Shown one piece after another: positions 22,172 to 34,046 of a stretch of DNA of 64,000 bases. The stretch is from assembly GCF_000801105.2 (NCBI RefSeq), contig NC_079519.1, positions 13,142,668 through 13,206,667 on the forward strand, given 5' to 3'. The notes under the pieces were generated by a model. It ran no database searches. It was not told the origin of the DNA and saw only the letters and a list, made by a program, of their open reading frames with translations. Numbering within the stretch: the stretch's first letter is position 1; each line of letters starts with the position of its first letter. This DNA comes from Raphanus sativus. Its lineage: Eukaryota; Streptophyta; Magnoliopsida; Brassicales; Brassicaceae. The position numbers and the translations under genes were made by a program.

Positions 22172-23550
22172 GATCAGAAGGGAACGAGAGAAAGAGAGAA
22201 CCCTAGCCGCCTAAGTTTGCTTCTGCCCCAAGGCTCCGGTACGTCGGCGTTATGGGGACCTCCCCTCCACCCGGTGGCCAGGTCTCCACCAGAACCCGCC
22301 TAAAACCTACTAACAAGCCGCTTCACCAGTTTCGAAATCCCTCGAGGATCAATTTCCAAAAGCTGTCTGTTTTGCTCCCATTGCTGATCTGCAAGGGGGT
22401 GTTGCCTCTGTCGATCTGCCAGAGGAGTTGCTTTCTGACTCAGAACCACTATGGTCTGCATATATCGTTGGCCATTTCATGGGAGACGCACCCCATATTG
22501 GCAAAGTTCATGCAATAGTCAACAGAATTTGGTCATTCCCGAAAAAGCCAGTCAAGATCGATGCTCAGTTCATCAGTCCAAAACTGTATCATTCCACATA
22601 GACAACCCCCAGCTCAAAGCTAGGGTCCTAAAAAGGAACTGCTGGCATATTGCCGATGTACCTATTGTAGTTCGAGAGTGGAGCCCCAAAACAGCATCTG
22701 CTCATCCTGATCTTACTGCTGTCCCCTTATGGGTCGACTTGAGAGGAGTACCAGATCATCTCTTTTCCCAAAATGGTTAAACGTTCTTCGGAGATACCAT
22801 TTGGAGAACAGTAAAACTCCATCCGAATATAGAACGCTGTGTACGGCTTGATGTCGCTCGGCAGCTAGTCGTCATGAACTTGGAGGAACCAGTGCCGTTA
22901 AGCATTTCAGTTAGAGGAACGTGGGAGATGATCTCCGTCAGTTATCCTTGGCTGCCACCACGTTGTCTAGGCTGCCAAACTTGGGGACACACGGACAAGA
23001 GCTGTCCAAAAAATAAGAAAAAAAGGAAAGAAGTAACAGAGGATGCCAAGAGTGAGATCAAAAAGGAGAGCACTACGAAGTCTGTTGATAAGGAGGTGAG
23101 GCCAGTGGGTGAAAATACACTAGTAATTGAAGCTTGAAAGTCTATTGATATTGAGGAACCGGTGATGGAAGTTGCAGAGTTGACCACAGACAATGTCATT
23201 GGCCAAGAGTCCTCCACTAAACAAACAGAAGTGCAGGGTCCCACCGAAAGTGTCGAAGAAGATAATGTACTCCATGGCCCCTTTGGTGGAGAGACTGATC
23301 CCGCGAATGAGGCGTCGCTGACGATCCCTCAAAATAACTCACCATCCGCTCGTCGAAGGAATGGAAAGTACATAAATACCTCTGACACAGAACATCCTAC
23401 CACTTCACCATCTAGGTACCAGATACTTAGTACTGAGTTAGAAGAAGGAGAGGTTGAGGAGGACAGTTTTGATGAGGAAACATCTGTGGAATCTCAAGCT
23501 GCAATGGAAAAGAAAAAGCAGTTTAGAAAAGCAGAAGTCTGGAATGAATA
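22172..23550 (+). pseudogene. L1-type LINE ORF1 (DUF4283 and zinc knuckle), broken
   Basis: The leader at 22172 precedes an ATG at 22252 and a Pro-rich start. The frame shifts near the start and again around 22590, and there is a stop at 22778-22780. The middle (about 22600-22930) has the DUF4283 pattern of plant LINE ORF1, with LKRNCWHIADVPIVVREWSP and PLWVDLRGVPDHL. A CCHC knuckle, CLGCQTWGHTDKSC, lies near 22966-23007, followed by a Lys-rich tail and an acidic Ser-rich stretch to 23550. ORF1 proteins of this class bind nucleic acid and package LINE RNA. ORF2 follows after about 110 bp. Confidence 0.75.
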
Positions 23551-23661
23551 AGAAAAATCAGAAGAATAACCCTAGCGTAAATGCTGGGACAAAAAAGGAT
23601 CAGAGCAAAGGTGCCAAGAACAAGCAAACAAATCACGCCTCCTCACAGAGGCACTGATGCG

Positions 23662-26600
23662 ATGATATCCATTTTTGTGTGGAGCACCCGGGGCTTCAAC
23701 AAATTCCGCAAACATACGGCTCTTCGCTCTTGGATTCAATCTGTTCACCCTTCCTTTGGTTGCCTAGTTGAAACTCGTGTTCAAGAAGGCAATAGCATCT
23801 CTATTCTTCATTCTTCTCTTCCAAACTGGAAGTTTACACCAACTATGATCACTACCGTCTCGGCAATATATGGGTCTGCTGGGATACAAATGTATCGGTT
23901 TTTCTCCTGTATAAGAGTACTCAATGCATCACGATTTGAGTCACTTCGGATACATAAGAAAAAATTATTTGCTCTGGTGTGTACGCTTCCAACTTTGTCT
24001 CGGAAAGGCAACTCCTCTAGGAGGAAATGACACATATCAGAGCTCAGTACGTGGTTTTTGGAGTTCCTTGGATTGTAATGGGCGACTTCAATGAAACTCT
24101 GGCCTCCTCGGAGCACTCCCTCGGCTCCATCTCACACGCTACTCAGAGGGGAATGCAGGCGTTCCAGTCGGCGGTTACAACTTGCAACCTCACTGATGTT
24201 TCAGCAATCGGACCTACTTTCACATGGATTTACAAGCAACCAGATAACCCGATTGCAAAGAAACTGGATCGCGTACCGGTAAATGAACAATGGGTGGACC
24301 GATTTCCTCAATCTTTCACAAGCTTTGAGGCTTCTGGTGTCTCCAACCATGTGCGCTGTTGGATCCGACTGGAAACCCCACCACCAGGAAACAAGAGGCA
24401 ATTTAAGTTCTTTAACTTCCTTGCTGATCACCCAGACTTTCTTAACTCAGTTGCTACTGTCTTGGAAGCCACTGAACCTCTCTTCCACTCCACTTCAGCC
24501 CATTACCGTTTTCACCGCAAGTTGAAACTGTTAAAGCCAATATTGAGAAAGCTTAACAGAAACAAATTTGGTAATATTCCCCAGCGCACTCGTGAGGCAT
24601 TGGAAATGCTCTGTGACAAACAAAAAGCTGTGCTCCATCATCCCTGTGCTACTGCATTTGAGGAACTCGCTGAAGCTACAACCATCTGGAATCACTGGGC
24701 AGAGATTGAGGAGAGCTTCCTGCGCAAGAAATCTCGCATCACATGGTTACAGCAGAGCGACCAAAACACTCTGTTTTTCTTCAGGATTGTTCAAAGCATA
24801 ACATCTTTCAACTTGATCAGACAGCCCTTCTTCCGTCAAGGGAAACGATCACTGATCCTCAAGCGATCAAAATGACTGTGGTACATCACTTTGAGAATTT
24901 TCTGAAGCAAAGCGCCACCCCAGATAGCAATGTCCCTGGTCTAGTCCTCTCTGAGCTTTTGGATTATCGGTGCCCTGGTCATACTGCCCAGCTGCTCACG
25001 CACCCTATCTCTGAGGCTGAAATTAGAAATGTGCTATTCTCGATGTCGTCTATCAAAGCACCTGGTCCTGATGGGTTCCCGGCTGAGTTCTATCATGCTT
25101 CGTGGTCTATCATTAAGGAAGATTTGTTGTCGCGGTTCAGTCTTTCTTCATGTATGGTCTTCTTCCTAAGGGTGTCAACGCAACCATGATGATGCTAAGG
25201 AGATCAAAGATTACCGGCCTATCAGCTGCTGTAACATCCTGTACAAAGTGATCTCGAAAGTTTTAGCAAACAAGCTAAAAGTGCTCCTTCCAGAATTGAT
25301 TGAACCAAACCAATGTGCGTTCGTAAAAGGTTGATTGCTCCTTGAGAATGTCTTATTAGCTAATGAGCTTGTAAAGGATTATCACAAGACCTTGATCATG
25401 GCAAGGAGTGTCTTGAAGCTAGACATATCGAAATAGTTTGACTCGGTACGTTGGTCCTTCATCACTGATGCTCTTCGGGCCATGGGCATCCCGAAGATGT
25501 TTATTCAGTGGATCCACACCTTCCTCTCCACCGCTGCGTTCTCTGTCTCTGTGAATGGTGAATTGGAGGATTTCTTCGGTAGTGAGCGTGGTCTATGACA
25601 GGGCTGTGCTCTCTCTCCCTACCTCTTCGTTATAGCAATCAATGTGCTGTCTCGTATGCTAAATAAAGCGGCTCAATCAGGGAGTATTGGTTACCTTCCT
25701 TCTTGTAGTGAGGTAAACTTAACACACTTAAGTTTTGCAGATGATCTAATGATTTTCACAGATGGTGCAGCTTCCTCATTCAGGGGCGTCTTTGGTGTGC
25801 TCTCCGAGTTCGGAAACTTATCTGGATTGCTGATTAACCCAGCAAAGTCCTCGATCTTCATGGCTGGGAGTATTGGCCATGAGTTCAAAGATGAAGTTCA
25901 ACAACTTGGCATACCTACCGAATCACTCCCAGTGAGATACCTAGGACTCCCCCTCACCACAAAATCAATAACTAGTACAGACTACAAGCCATTGATTGAT
26001 CAGATCCGCACTCGCCTCCTATCTTGGTCCAGTCGCTCTCTTACCTATGTGGGTCGCCTCCAGCTTATTAAGACAGTCATCGGTAGTGTCACAAACTTTT
26101 GGTGCTCAGTATTGCGACTTCCTCAATGTTGTATGAACACAATAGAAAGCATGTGTGGAGCGTTTCTTTGGTAAGGCTCACCAAATACGCACACGAAAAC
26201 AAAGGTTGCTTGGGAAGATATATCTAAGCCTAAGGAGGAAGGAGGCTTGGGGATTCGATGCTTGAGATACGTCAGGTGTGTTTGCTCAGAGTTTGATTTG
26301 GAGACTTCTCACCAACTCAGGATCACTCTGGGTAGCATGGACAAAATTTTACTTGCTGAGGTCGCACATTTTCTGGGACGTCAGCGATCGGTACGCTGGT
26401 TCGTGGATTTGGCAAAAATTACTGAAACTACGTGATCTGACGGCTAGTTTTCTACGTTATGAGATTGGCAATGGCCACACCGCTCTATTCTGGTTCGATA
26501 ATTGGTCTAGTGCGGGACGTCTAATTAACATTACGGGCGACACTGGAACTCAGGTACTCAGAATCCCTCGCTATGCAACGGTATCAAGAGCAGCGTCTGC

Positions 26601-27297
26601 TGGACAATGGAACTTTCGTCGATGTCGTGGCTGTCACCTATGGGCGATGATAGCTACCATCACTTTAGTTCCTGCCCCGGTGGACACTGCAAGCGATGAT
26701 CGTTACGTATGGCGTCATGGGGAGGATGAGTTTAAACCATGTTTCTCAAGTTTGAAAACGTGGAAATAGATTAGGGTCCATCACCCTACTGTGTCATGGA
26801 GCAAGATCGTGTGGTATCCACAGGCCGTCCCTCACTTCTCGTTTATTACTTGGCTGTCACTCAAGGATAGACTATCTACAGGAGCTAGGAGCAAAGCATG
26901 GGGCTGCGTCCAGCCGTGCCTCCTATGTGGGGAGCCGGACAAGACCAGAGACCATCTGTTCATTGCATGTCCCTACTCATTCACTGTTTGGATTGACCTA
27001 GTTGGTTACTTGCTAAGATCTCGTGTGAATCTTTACTGGTCCATCACCACGACATCTCTTCTCTCTACTCGGTGCAATGTGATTGACTCTTGTCTTCTTA
27101 AGCTTACTTTCCAGGCCACAATATATAGTATATGGAGGGAGAGGAATAGTCGACGGCACCAAGGACAACCCCAGAGTGCTGGCCACATGGTTCGTGTCAT
27201 TGATAAGATCATCAGGAATAGGATTTATTCTCTTCGCAACCGGCGCCCATCTTTCTATAGCGACATGATGCAGCGCTGGCTTGGACGCAATACGTAG
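23662..27297 (+). pseudogene. L1-type LINE ORF2: endonuclease, RT and zf-RVT, broken
   Basis: The N-terminus has the endonuclease signature WSTRGFNK near 23680 and GDFNE near 24081, with SNH where a catalytic SDH is usual. RT motifs follow: SIKAPGPDGFPAEFY (about 25048), YRPISCCNILYKVISKVLANK (about 25213) and catalytic FADD (25734-25745). Downstream, RYLGLPL and a zf-RVT domain (WYPQAVPHFSFITWL, then CLLCGEPDKTRDHLF) finish near 27297. Stops occur inside the RT, for example near 25332, 25434 and 25597, and several frameshifts occur between 23990 and 26450. No RNase H domain follows. ORF2 would nick DNA and prime reverse transcription at the target, but this copy cannot. Confidence 0.85.
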
Positions 27298-27434
27298 TCC
27301 ATAAACCTCCTCTCTTTTGACATTTTCATATCGATAGTGTTCTTCATTGAAAGCATAAACCTCTGTTGCCTGTAAACTTTTTCTCTGTTGATAATCAATT
27401 TAAAATTTCAGCAAAAAAAAAGAAGTCGTCTAGA
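27298..27434 (+). other. LINE 3' UTR, poly-A tail and candidate target duplication
   Basis: About 115 bp of untranslated sequence ends in a run of nine A's (about 27413-27421). It is followed by AGAAGTCGTCTAGA (27421-27434), and the same 14 bp occurs at 22056-22069 before the LINE. That fits a target duplication, but the motif also belongs to the surrounding palindrome family and so could recur by chance. Extra patched sequence lies between 22070 and the LINE leader. Confidence 0.6.
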
Positions 27435-27644
27435 AGACTTCTCTGAAAGTCTTCTAACTCCTGCTAAAAATATTTTAGTTTCTCGCTAAAAATATTGAGT
27501 CTTCTGGACAACTTACAAGTAAGTCGTCTAGGAAGTCTTCTATTCAAAAGACTTACTTGAAAGTCTTATGAATCGAAAATATTTAACCTAATTAGATTTT
27601 TTGTCTCCCTATATAAAAAAAATTTACACATTCTCTGTCCTCTT

Positions 27645-28405
27645 CTCAAATGACTGCAACAAAAATGTAATGTTCCTCATTCTAAAACTCTCCAACCTCT
27701 CTAAAATCTCTTTGAACTTATAAACACCAAATTTATATCAATTTATTGTTCTTGTCTCATGTCTTTCTCACTAATTTATCTTGTTTTTGCAGATTTTTCA
27801 TCACATGGTTCTCATCTTTCACTCATTTAAAGGTATATCTATTAATTTTAGATATGTATTTTGTGTGTTCTATAAAGGTAGATCTATATAATCTTCCACT
27901 CACTTTCTCTGTTTTTAATCCATTTGAACGTCTTTGGATATGTATGTTTTTCAGATCAGAATTTGGATATGTAGGTTTTTCAGATCTGGAGGAGTTCTAG
28001 GAAGTCTTCTAAAATATAATGTGCTAAAACCTCCTGTTGCATAAACTTCTTACATTTTTTCCAAACTAAAACTCTCCAAACCCACTCTAATATCTTTGAC
28101 CTGAAAACACCAAACTTTATATGAATTTTTTATTTTTTTCTCATGTCTTTCTCACTAATATATATTTTTGTTGCAGGCTTTTAATCAGATGGTTCTCATC
28201 TCCCACTTAGATATGTATGTTGTGTGTTCTATAAAAGTATATATATATATATATATATATATATCTAATATTCCACTCATTTTCTCTATTTCAAGCCATT
28301 TGAACGTTTTTTAATATGAAGATTTTTTAGATCTGGATTTGGATATGCAGGTTTTCAGATCTGTAAGACTTCCCAGAAATCTTCTACAATATAATGCGAT
28401 ATAAG
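27645..28405. repeat. Tandem duplication of an approximately 385-bp unit
   Basis: AAAACTCTCCAA, TCTCATGTCTTTCTCACTAA, TTGCAG, GATATGTAT, CCATTTGAACG and TTTTCAGATCTG occur in the same order in 27645-28030 and 28031-28405. The copies are clearly diverged, and the second carries a TA microsatellite (about 28238-28264). The spacing of TTTTTGCAG acceptor-like and AAAGGTATAT donor-like words looks like retained intron/exon structure of an ancestral transcript. Confidence 0.75.
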
Positions 28406-29442
28406 ACTTTCAGGAAGTTTTCTGGAAGTCTTCCTGAAGTTTTCTGAAAGTCTTCCGGAAGTTTTCTGGAAGTCTTCCGAAAGTCTTCAGACAGAGTCTT
28501 CTTCCATAAGTGGAGTCCAATATTTTCTTTGTAGGAGAATATCTATAATAGTTTTGTATATGGTATGTTTTGTGATTTGCATGTGTACTTCTTTAGTTGT
28601 GATTTTTTTTTGTAAAATTTAAAGAGATACTAATGAAAACATTTGGTAAATATGTTTATTTTCCACCATATTATCTTGGCAAAATTATTTGATATAATTG
28701 AACATGACAAAAGAATTTTGTTGAGCTGATTATTAAACTTGGTGTGTGGGATGTAGATACAACTTGATGTTGAGAGGTTTAAGAAGTGAAGTCAAATGAT
28801 AATTTAACTTTGTTTATGGTCAAATGCTTTTGCATGATTGTAACAAGCAAAAATCTATACTCATACCATGAAATATTTTCATCACTCTATCCAATCAAGA
28901 AAACTTAGTAAAATTTACAAAAGATCAAATATAACACAAATTTAAAAACAAACATAGAAGACACTAAATTACAAAACTTGATATTTTTGAAGTTACTTAA
29001 CATTTTAAAAAGTTAAAAAAACATATTTTGATACTTACCATTCTTGAAATACAAATTTTACAATAACTAACGTAGAAGACTTCTCGGAAAGTCTTCTAAG
29101 CGACTTCTTATGAAATCTTCTCTTATTAGCTAGAAACTTTAATAAACATGAATGTTGGTAATCTCATAATTATCATCAATTAAGTTATGAATTTTATTCA
29201 ATAACCCCAATATTGAATAATATACATGAATTAACAAGAAAATCTTAAAAAGATTTTTTAGTTGAGAGAAAATGAAAATTTACTAAACATTGACGTAGAC
29301 GACTTCCACGAAAGTCGTCCGGTAGACAACTTCCGCGTTAAAAAAAAATCGAGACGACTTCCATGTAAGTCGTCTAGGGTAAACGGGTTAGTTTTGCATT
29401 TGACCGGATTGTTTCAGAAATTTGACTTTTCCTACATGGAAG

Positions 29443-29631
29443 TTTTTCCAGATCTGTTCGTCCAGACGACTTACATGGAAGTAGTTTCGAAACTTTTTTT
29501 AACAAACAAAGATGGACGACTTCCATGTAAATCGTCTATAAAAACAAATTTAAAAGTCAATTGCAAAACTAACATCTGCATTGACCAGTAGACTTCCATG
29601 TAAGTTGTCTGGACGAACATATCTGGAAAAA
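29443..29631. repeat. 39-bp inverted repeat around AGACGACTT dyads
   Basis: 29443-29481 (TTTTTCCAGATCTGTTCGTC...) is the reverse complement of 29593-29631 with two mismatches. Each arm also includes one AGACGACTT-type dyad half-site, and another dyad sits in the 111-bp loop. Confidence 0.8.
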
Positions 29632-29649
29632 AAAATCTTGATTTCATAT

Positions 29650-31088
29650 TTTTAACCAGTGAGATAACTTATTTAGCACACAAAGTCCAAGCATCCAGAA
29701 TCTCAAACAAAAGTGACCTACCAAGAATCGTAAGCTTCAATGGTTCTATGAACCAAAAAAATTTTAGAATCTAAATCTTGGATTTTTTGGATGAATATGT
29801 AAGGAAAGTGAAAGAGATGTTGTTTTTAGTTCATAAGAATTGAAAAAGGAGGCGTGTAAATCGATTTGAGGTACATTAAGAGTTTCAAATTGGTTGTTCA
29901 TGATGGTTGGTGTATTGATGGCAATGGCAATCTTATAAATACTTGAAGATGATGAGGTTGATAGAGTAAAAATGATACTTTCAAAAAGTAAAAAATTAAT
30001 GGCATTTTCGTGAATACTATAAATTTGTGGGATGAATAAGACAACTGAAATTTTTAAAAAAAAAACATATATTAGTTTTGTGTTTAACTTTAAATTTTAG
30101 GTTAGTTTTGCAAATAGTTCGAATTCGGATCCGGTTCTTCAGTAATAGAAAATTAAGTAACATTTTGATATTTATGTTGCATTTAGATAGAATCTGGTTC
30201 AGATTTTGGGATCTGAATAATTTGCCTAGGCTCAAATATACATATCCAATCGAACATATTTCCATATACAGATATTTAAAAATATGCGTCTGACTATACG
30301 TTTTGAGTTTTTTAACTGAATGTCGAGTTATTTTGATGGAATAATAAGTAGTACTCTTACTATGATAGAGTTTTATAATTTGGGACAACATGCATATTTG
30401 TTTTAAAAAGAGTTAATACTGATAATTTGTATGTACTATTGCTACTCGACAAAAAAAGATTTGTATGTACTATTGCTATAATAACTGATAGCAATAATAA
30501 CTAACTTATGTTTAATCAAAAAAAAAATACTGATAATTTGTATGTACTATTGCTACTTGACAAAAAAAGATTAGCCTGATTGACATTGTAGCTTAATTTA
30601 TTTATCATTTATTCAAACTAATCATAAGATATATTACACAATGCTGATCCACTGTATCCATAATCGTAAGAGTATATGATTGTATAGTATTACACCGTAG
30701 TAAATAAAAATGCATACATTATTTTTATTAGTTAATATTTTTTTATTTTAAGTACAGATTTTTATTTATTTTATTATAAGAATTTTTAATATTTAATTTT
30801 AAACTATAAATTTGTAATTAATTAATATTAATTCTGTAATAATTAATTAGTGAGAATTATTTATATAAAAAATTATATGCATATATAAATTACTGAACAT
30901 ATCAGTTAATAAATATAAAATAATATAATACACCCATTATTTTATAACTTATTAAAATTGAACTTAAGTAGTTTTGTTTTGCATCAAAAGGCTATTCTAT
31001 TACTTAAATTCGAAATGGTATGGGTAACCAGATTCGAATGACCAAACCAGAATATAACAACCAAAGTAGCATAACGATCTATGAAAGG
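29650..31088. other. AT-rich intergenic DNA with one direct duplication
   Basis: No gene is visible. A direct repeat of about 46 bp (ATACTGATAATTTGTATGTA...GACAAAAAAAGATT) occurs at about 30416 and 30529. A related partial copy of its middle lies between them. Confidence 0.5.
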
Positions 31089-31104
31089 TACGAGCATTTC
31101 TAGC

Positions 31105-32271
31105 TACGAGCATTTCTAGCTAATGAATCAGTGATATATGGTGTATTTCACATCCTTGTATATATATTTTCATTTGTTGCAAGTCACTAATTCGTGCCAG
31201 TCTAGTCCTTTTTGACCTTTTACAGGTCTGGAGTTAGTAGAAGAGAGAAGAAAAGGTGCATGATGAAAAGATGTCCTTTTAGAGCAATTCTGCGAAGAAC
31301 ACTCAAGTGGAACAGTCCCGAGACTGTTCTCTCTCAAGCGGAACAAGAAGACGGAGTGATCCGGAGATTGTTCCGGACGAATATGGAAACTCCTATTTTG
31401 GGAAGTTGTCCTAATCTCTTTTCTTCTGATTGGCGCCTCCATATAAAAAGCCATCTATCAATTTATTATTTTACTACACTAGTATTTACAAGAGAACACT
31501 GAATTTGCGATCTGCAACTTGTAAGGGAGAAGAATCCATCCTCTCATAGAGAAGATCATCTGAACCCTATTGTTTTCTACTTTGTTCTTATGCAATTTTA
31601 TTCAGGATTTATGTCTTTGATTCTCTGCATCATGATCGAGTAGTAGCCTTGCTCGCCTAGGGTTTTTAGGGTGTTGAGACATGAGCTAAACATAGATAAG
31701 CGATTTCATAACTGTTCTTCATTCATACTGTTCTTACTGCTTTCATTAAACTGATCACTTGATGTTAGATCTGAAGTTCATCACCTAGTTAACCGCTTAG
31801 GAGATAACTTGGCATGTATTGAATGAGCTTAATATCCCTAATCAGCGAAAGTAGATATTAGGGTAGTAAGTGAACTGATCGGACCTGTTCTCTAAGGCTT
31901 GCAATCGATCCTCATCCCAACGACAGTTAGGTGGTGAGATCGATCTACAAAGCGATCACTGCCACGACAGTGGAGTGTTCCAGCTGAGTGATCCGAGTTC
32001 TAGAAAGCACTTCATCGCGCTTGAATAATTGTTTGGCTCCAATTCAACATCCAATGAAATACCCTAGGCTAGCTCTTGTTTAATTGAATCAATCTCGTGT
32101 TTATTTGCTTGTTAACTATCGTCACTTTCAAACCAATTTCTTATCTTCTTCTTAGCTTGATTTCGGAACTCATAGAACTAGAGTGTAGACTGGTCCTCTG
32201 GATTTGAATCTCAAATACTACAATTGCAAATGTTAACTTGGCAGTAGCAAGGATTCATTTTTAGTGTATCA
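31105..32271 (+). mobile_element. 5' LTR of an Athila-like Ty3/gypsy element
   Basis: This 1.17-kb block is repeated at 37877-39052 with few differences. It ends TGTATCA, five bases before the primer site. Shared content includes GGAACAGTCCCGAGACTGTT and the leader with AGGGTTTTTAGGGTGTTGAG. Its first 16 bp (TACGAGCATTTCTAGC) are duplicated immediately upstream at 31089-31104. It does not start with TG, so the outer edge may be truncated or recombined. No 5-bp target duplication is found. Confidence 0.8.
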
Positions 32272-32276
32272 AGTTT

Positions 32277-32288
32277 TGGCGCCGTTGC
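32277..32288 (+). other. Primer-binding site, TGGCGCCGTTGC type
   Basis: TGGCGCCGTTGC, five bases after the LTR end, is the tRNA-Asp-type primer site used by Athila-like plant gypsy elements. Confidence 0.8.
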
Positions 32289-32490
32289 AACGGGGACCAT
32301 ATTTTTTACCTCTAATTTTTGGTTTCATATCTAGTCTAAGATATCTGACTCGTGTTTATTTCTTTGATTCAGCTGATGATCCAGACATACTCGGAGCAAC
32401 GCACAAGGACCATTGCATCAGCTTACCAACGAAGAACTAGCGAGATTGGAACGACAGAACCGTCAACAGCTGAGATCTACGAACACCAAC

Positions 32491-34046
32491 ATGGGTGATC
32501 ACCAGGATGATCTCACTGCTGCGTTTGCACTCATGCAACAGCAGATGCAGTAAACGATCCAAGCGCAGAAAGCTGCTGCCGAGCAAACTGCTTTGAATGC
32601 TGCGAAGCAGCAGAACCAACCAGAGGAGGTTGTTTCGATCGGCCAGAGAAACATACTGCGTAATCTGCCTACTATGCGATCTGCCATCAACCCTCCACCG
32701 TGCACTAGGCAAGACTTTGAGATCAAGCCGGCCTTGTAAGTCTGGTGCAAAGGAAGATCTTCAATGGACTTCTTGCTGAGATACCGATGGACCACATCGA
32801 GAACTTTGAGAAGATGTGTGGTTTCACTAAGGCGAATGGAGTACCACCCGATTACATCAAGTGTACTCTGTTCCCTTTCTCTCTTGATTAGAAAGCTTCT
32901 CGCTGGCTAGATTCCCTACCTACTAGATCACTCACCACTTGTGAACAAGTCTGATCTGCTTTCTTGAGCCACTTCTACACGAAATTGAAGATGGCAGCTC
33001 TGAGACAGAAGATAGCGACCTTCAAACAGCTAGTAGACGAGCCGTTCTGCGATGCATGGGAGCGATTCAATGTCTACCGCAGAGAGTGCCCACATCACGG
33101 TTTTGAGGAAGACTATCTGCTGGGAGTGTTCTACGATGGAGTAGGCTGGGAGTACAGGAACGCTTTGAACTCAGCTAGTAATGGAGATTTCATGATCCAG
33201 TCCACTCAAGGTGCCTTCGCATTGATTGAGAACATGGCTTCAAGCTCAGCTGATAACAACCGCGAGACTGACCACACTAAAAAGGTGAACAACGTTGAAA
33301 ACAACAAGATTGATGAGCTCTCTGCCAAGGTCGATCAGCTGATTAAGAGCAATCAGAACCAGGTCTTCATCATGGAAGAATCCCCTCAGGATAAAGCAAC
33401 CGCGGAAGGCACATCAGAGGCAGATCAGTCGGCTGAGGATCAGCATAAAGTGAGCTATGTGAATGGGCAAGGATGGCAGTTCAAGAACTATCACCCGAAC
33501 CCTAATATGAGGAACAATCCCCACCTGTTCAATGCCCCTAAAGTAGACGATAAAGCTCAAGGCAATCAGGGTCAGAACAATGGATACCAAAGGCCTTATG
33601 GCAATCAGGGAAGAACCTTTGTCCTCAACCCAGCTCAGAATGCCCAGTTCCACAGCCAGAAACAGCCGGTTAATCAGCAGGCTGCACAACCGGCTCAGAC
33701 TGCTCCGAATGATGACATGAAGAGCCTCGCAAATATGATAAGCCAACTGATCCTAGGTCAGCAGATCCAGGGAAAAGCACTGAACCAGGTCACCAGTGAC
33801 ATCAACACTAGGATGAATCATATGTTCAATGACCTGAGTGCCAAGTATGACAATGTCTCAAGCCATATGAGACAAATGGATATTCAGATTGCTCAGACTG
33901 CTGAGAGTGTGAAGAGCCAGCAAGGAACTCTCCCTGGAAAAACAAATAAGAACCCCAAGGAGTGCAATGCAGTGGGTCTAAAGAGTGGAAAGCAACTGTC
34001 TGATCTGGACCCCAGAAGATTCACATCGGCTGAGAAAGGGAAGTAG
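32491..34046 (+). pseudogene. Athila-like gag, broken
   Basis: The frame begins at ATG 32491. It is interrupted by TAA (32551), a one-base loss near 32737, TAG (32889), TGA (32952) and TAG at 34044-34046. After the shift, the frame used is the same one that continues through protease and RT. The capsid region includes PMDHIENFEKMCGFTKANGV and HFYTKLKMAALRQKIATFKQ, the typical Athila gag core. The C-terminal half is rich in Gln and Asn (QPVNQQAAQPAQTAPNDD) with no clear zinc knuckle. Gag would form the particle. This copy cannot. Confidence 0.85.

Larger units (their letters stand above)
27421..29640. repeat. Right part of the AGACGACTT/GAAGTCTTC repeat region
   Basis: Many dyads related to AGACGACTT...AAGTCGTCT lie at 27421-27560 and 29280-29620. 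GAAGTCTTCC/GAAGTTTTCTGG alternate in a short tandem stretch at about 28407-28500. There is no protein-coding signal. A long poorly conserved AT-rich spacer (28510-29060) separates the two clusters. It is probably a large Brassica-type non-autonomous element. Confidence 0.6.

Noticed and set aside
22942..23332. Minus-strand open frames in LINE ORF1
   Set aside because: These are antisense shadows of the zinc-knuckle and acidic regions.
29650..31088. tRNA or small RNA genes
   Set aside because: No cloverleaf or A/B box pattern could be recognised by eye in the AT-rich intergenic DNA.
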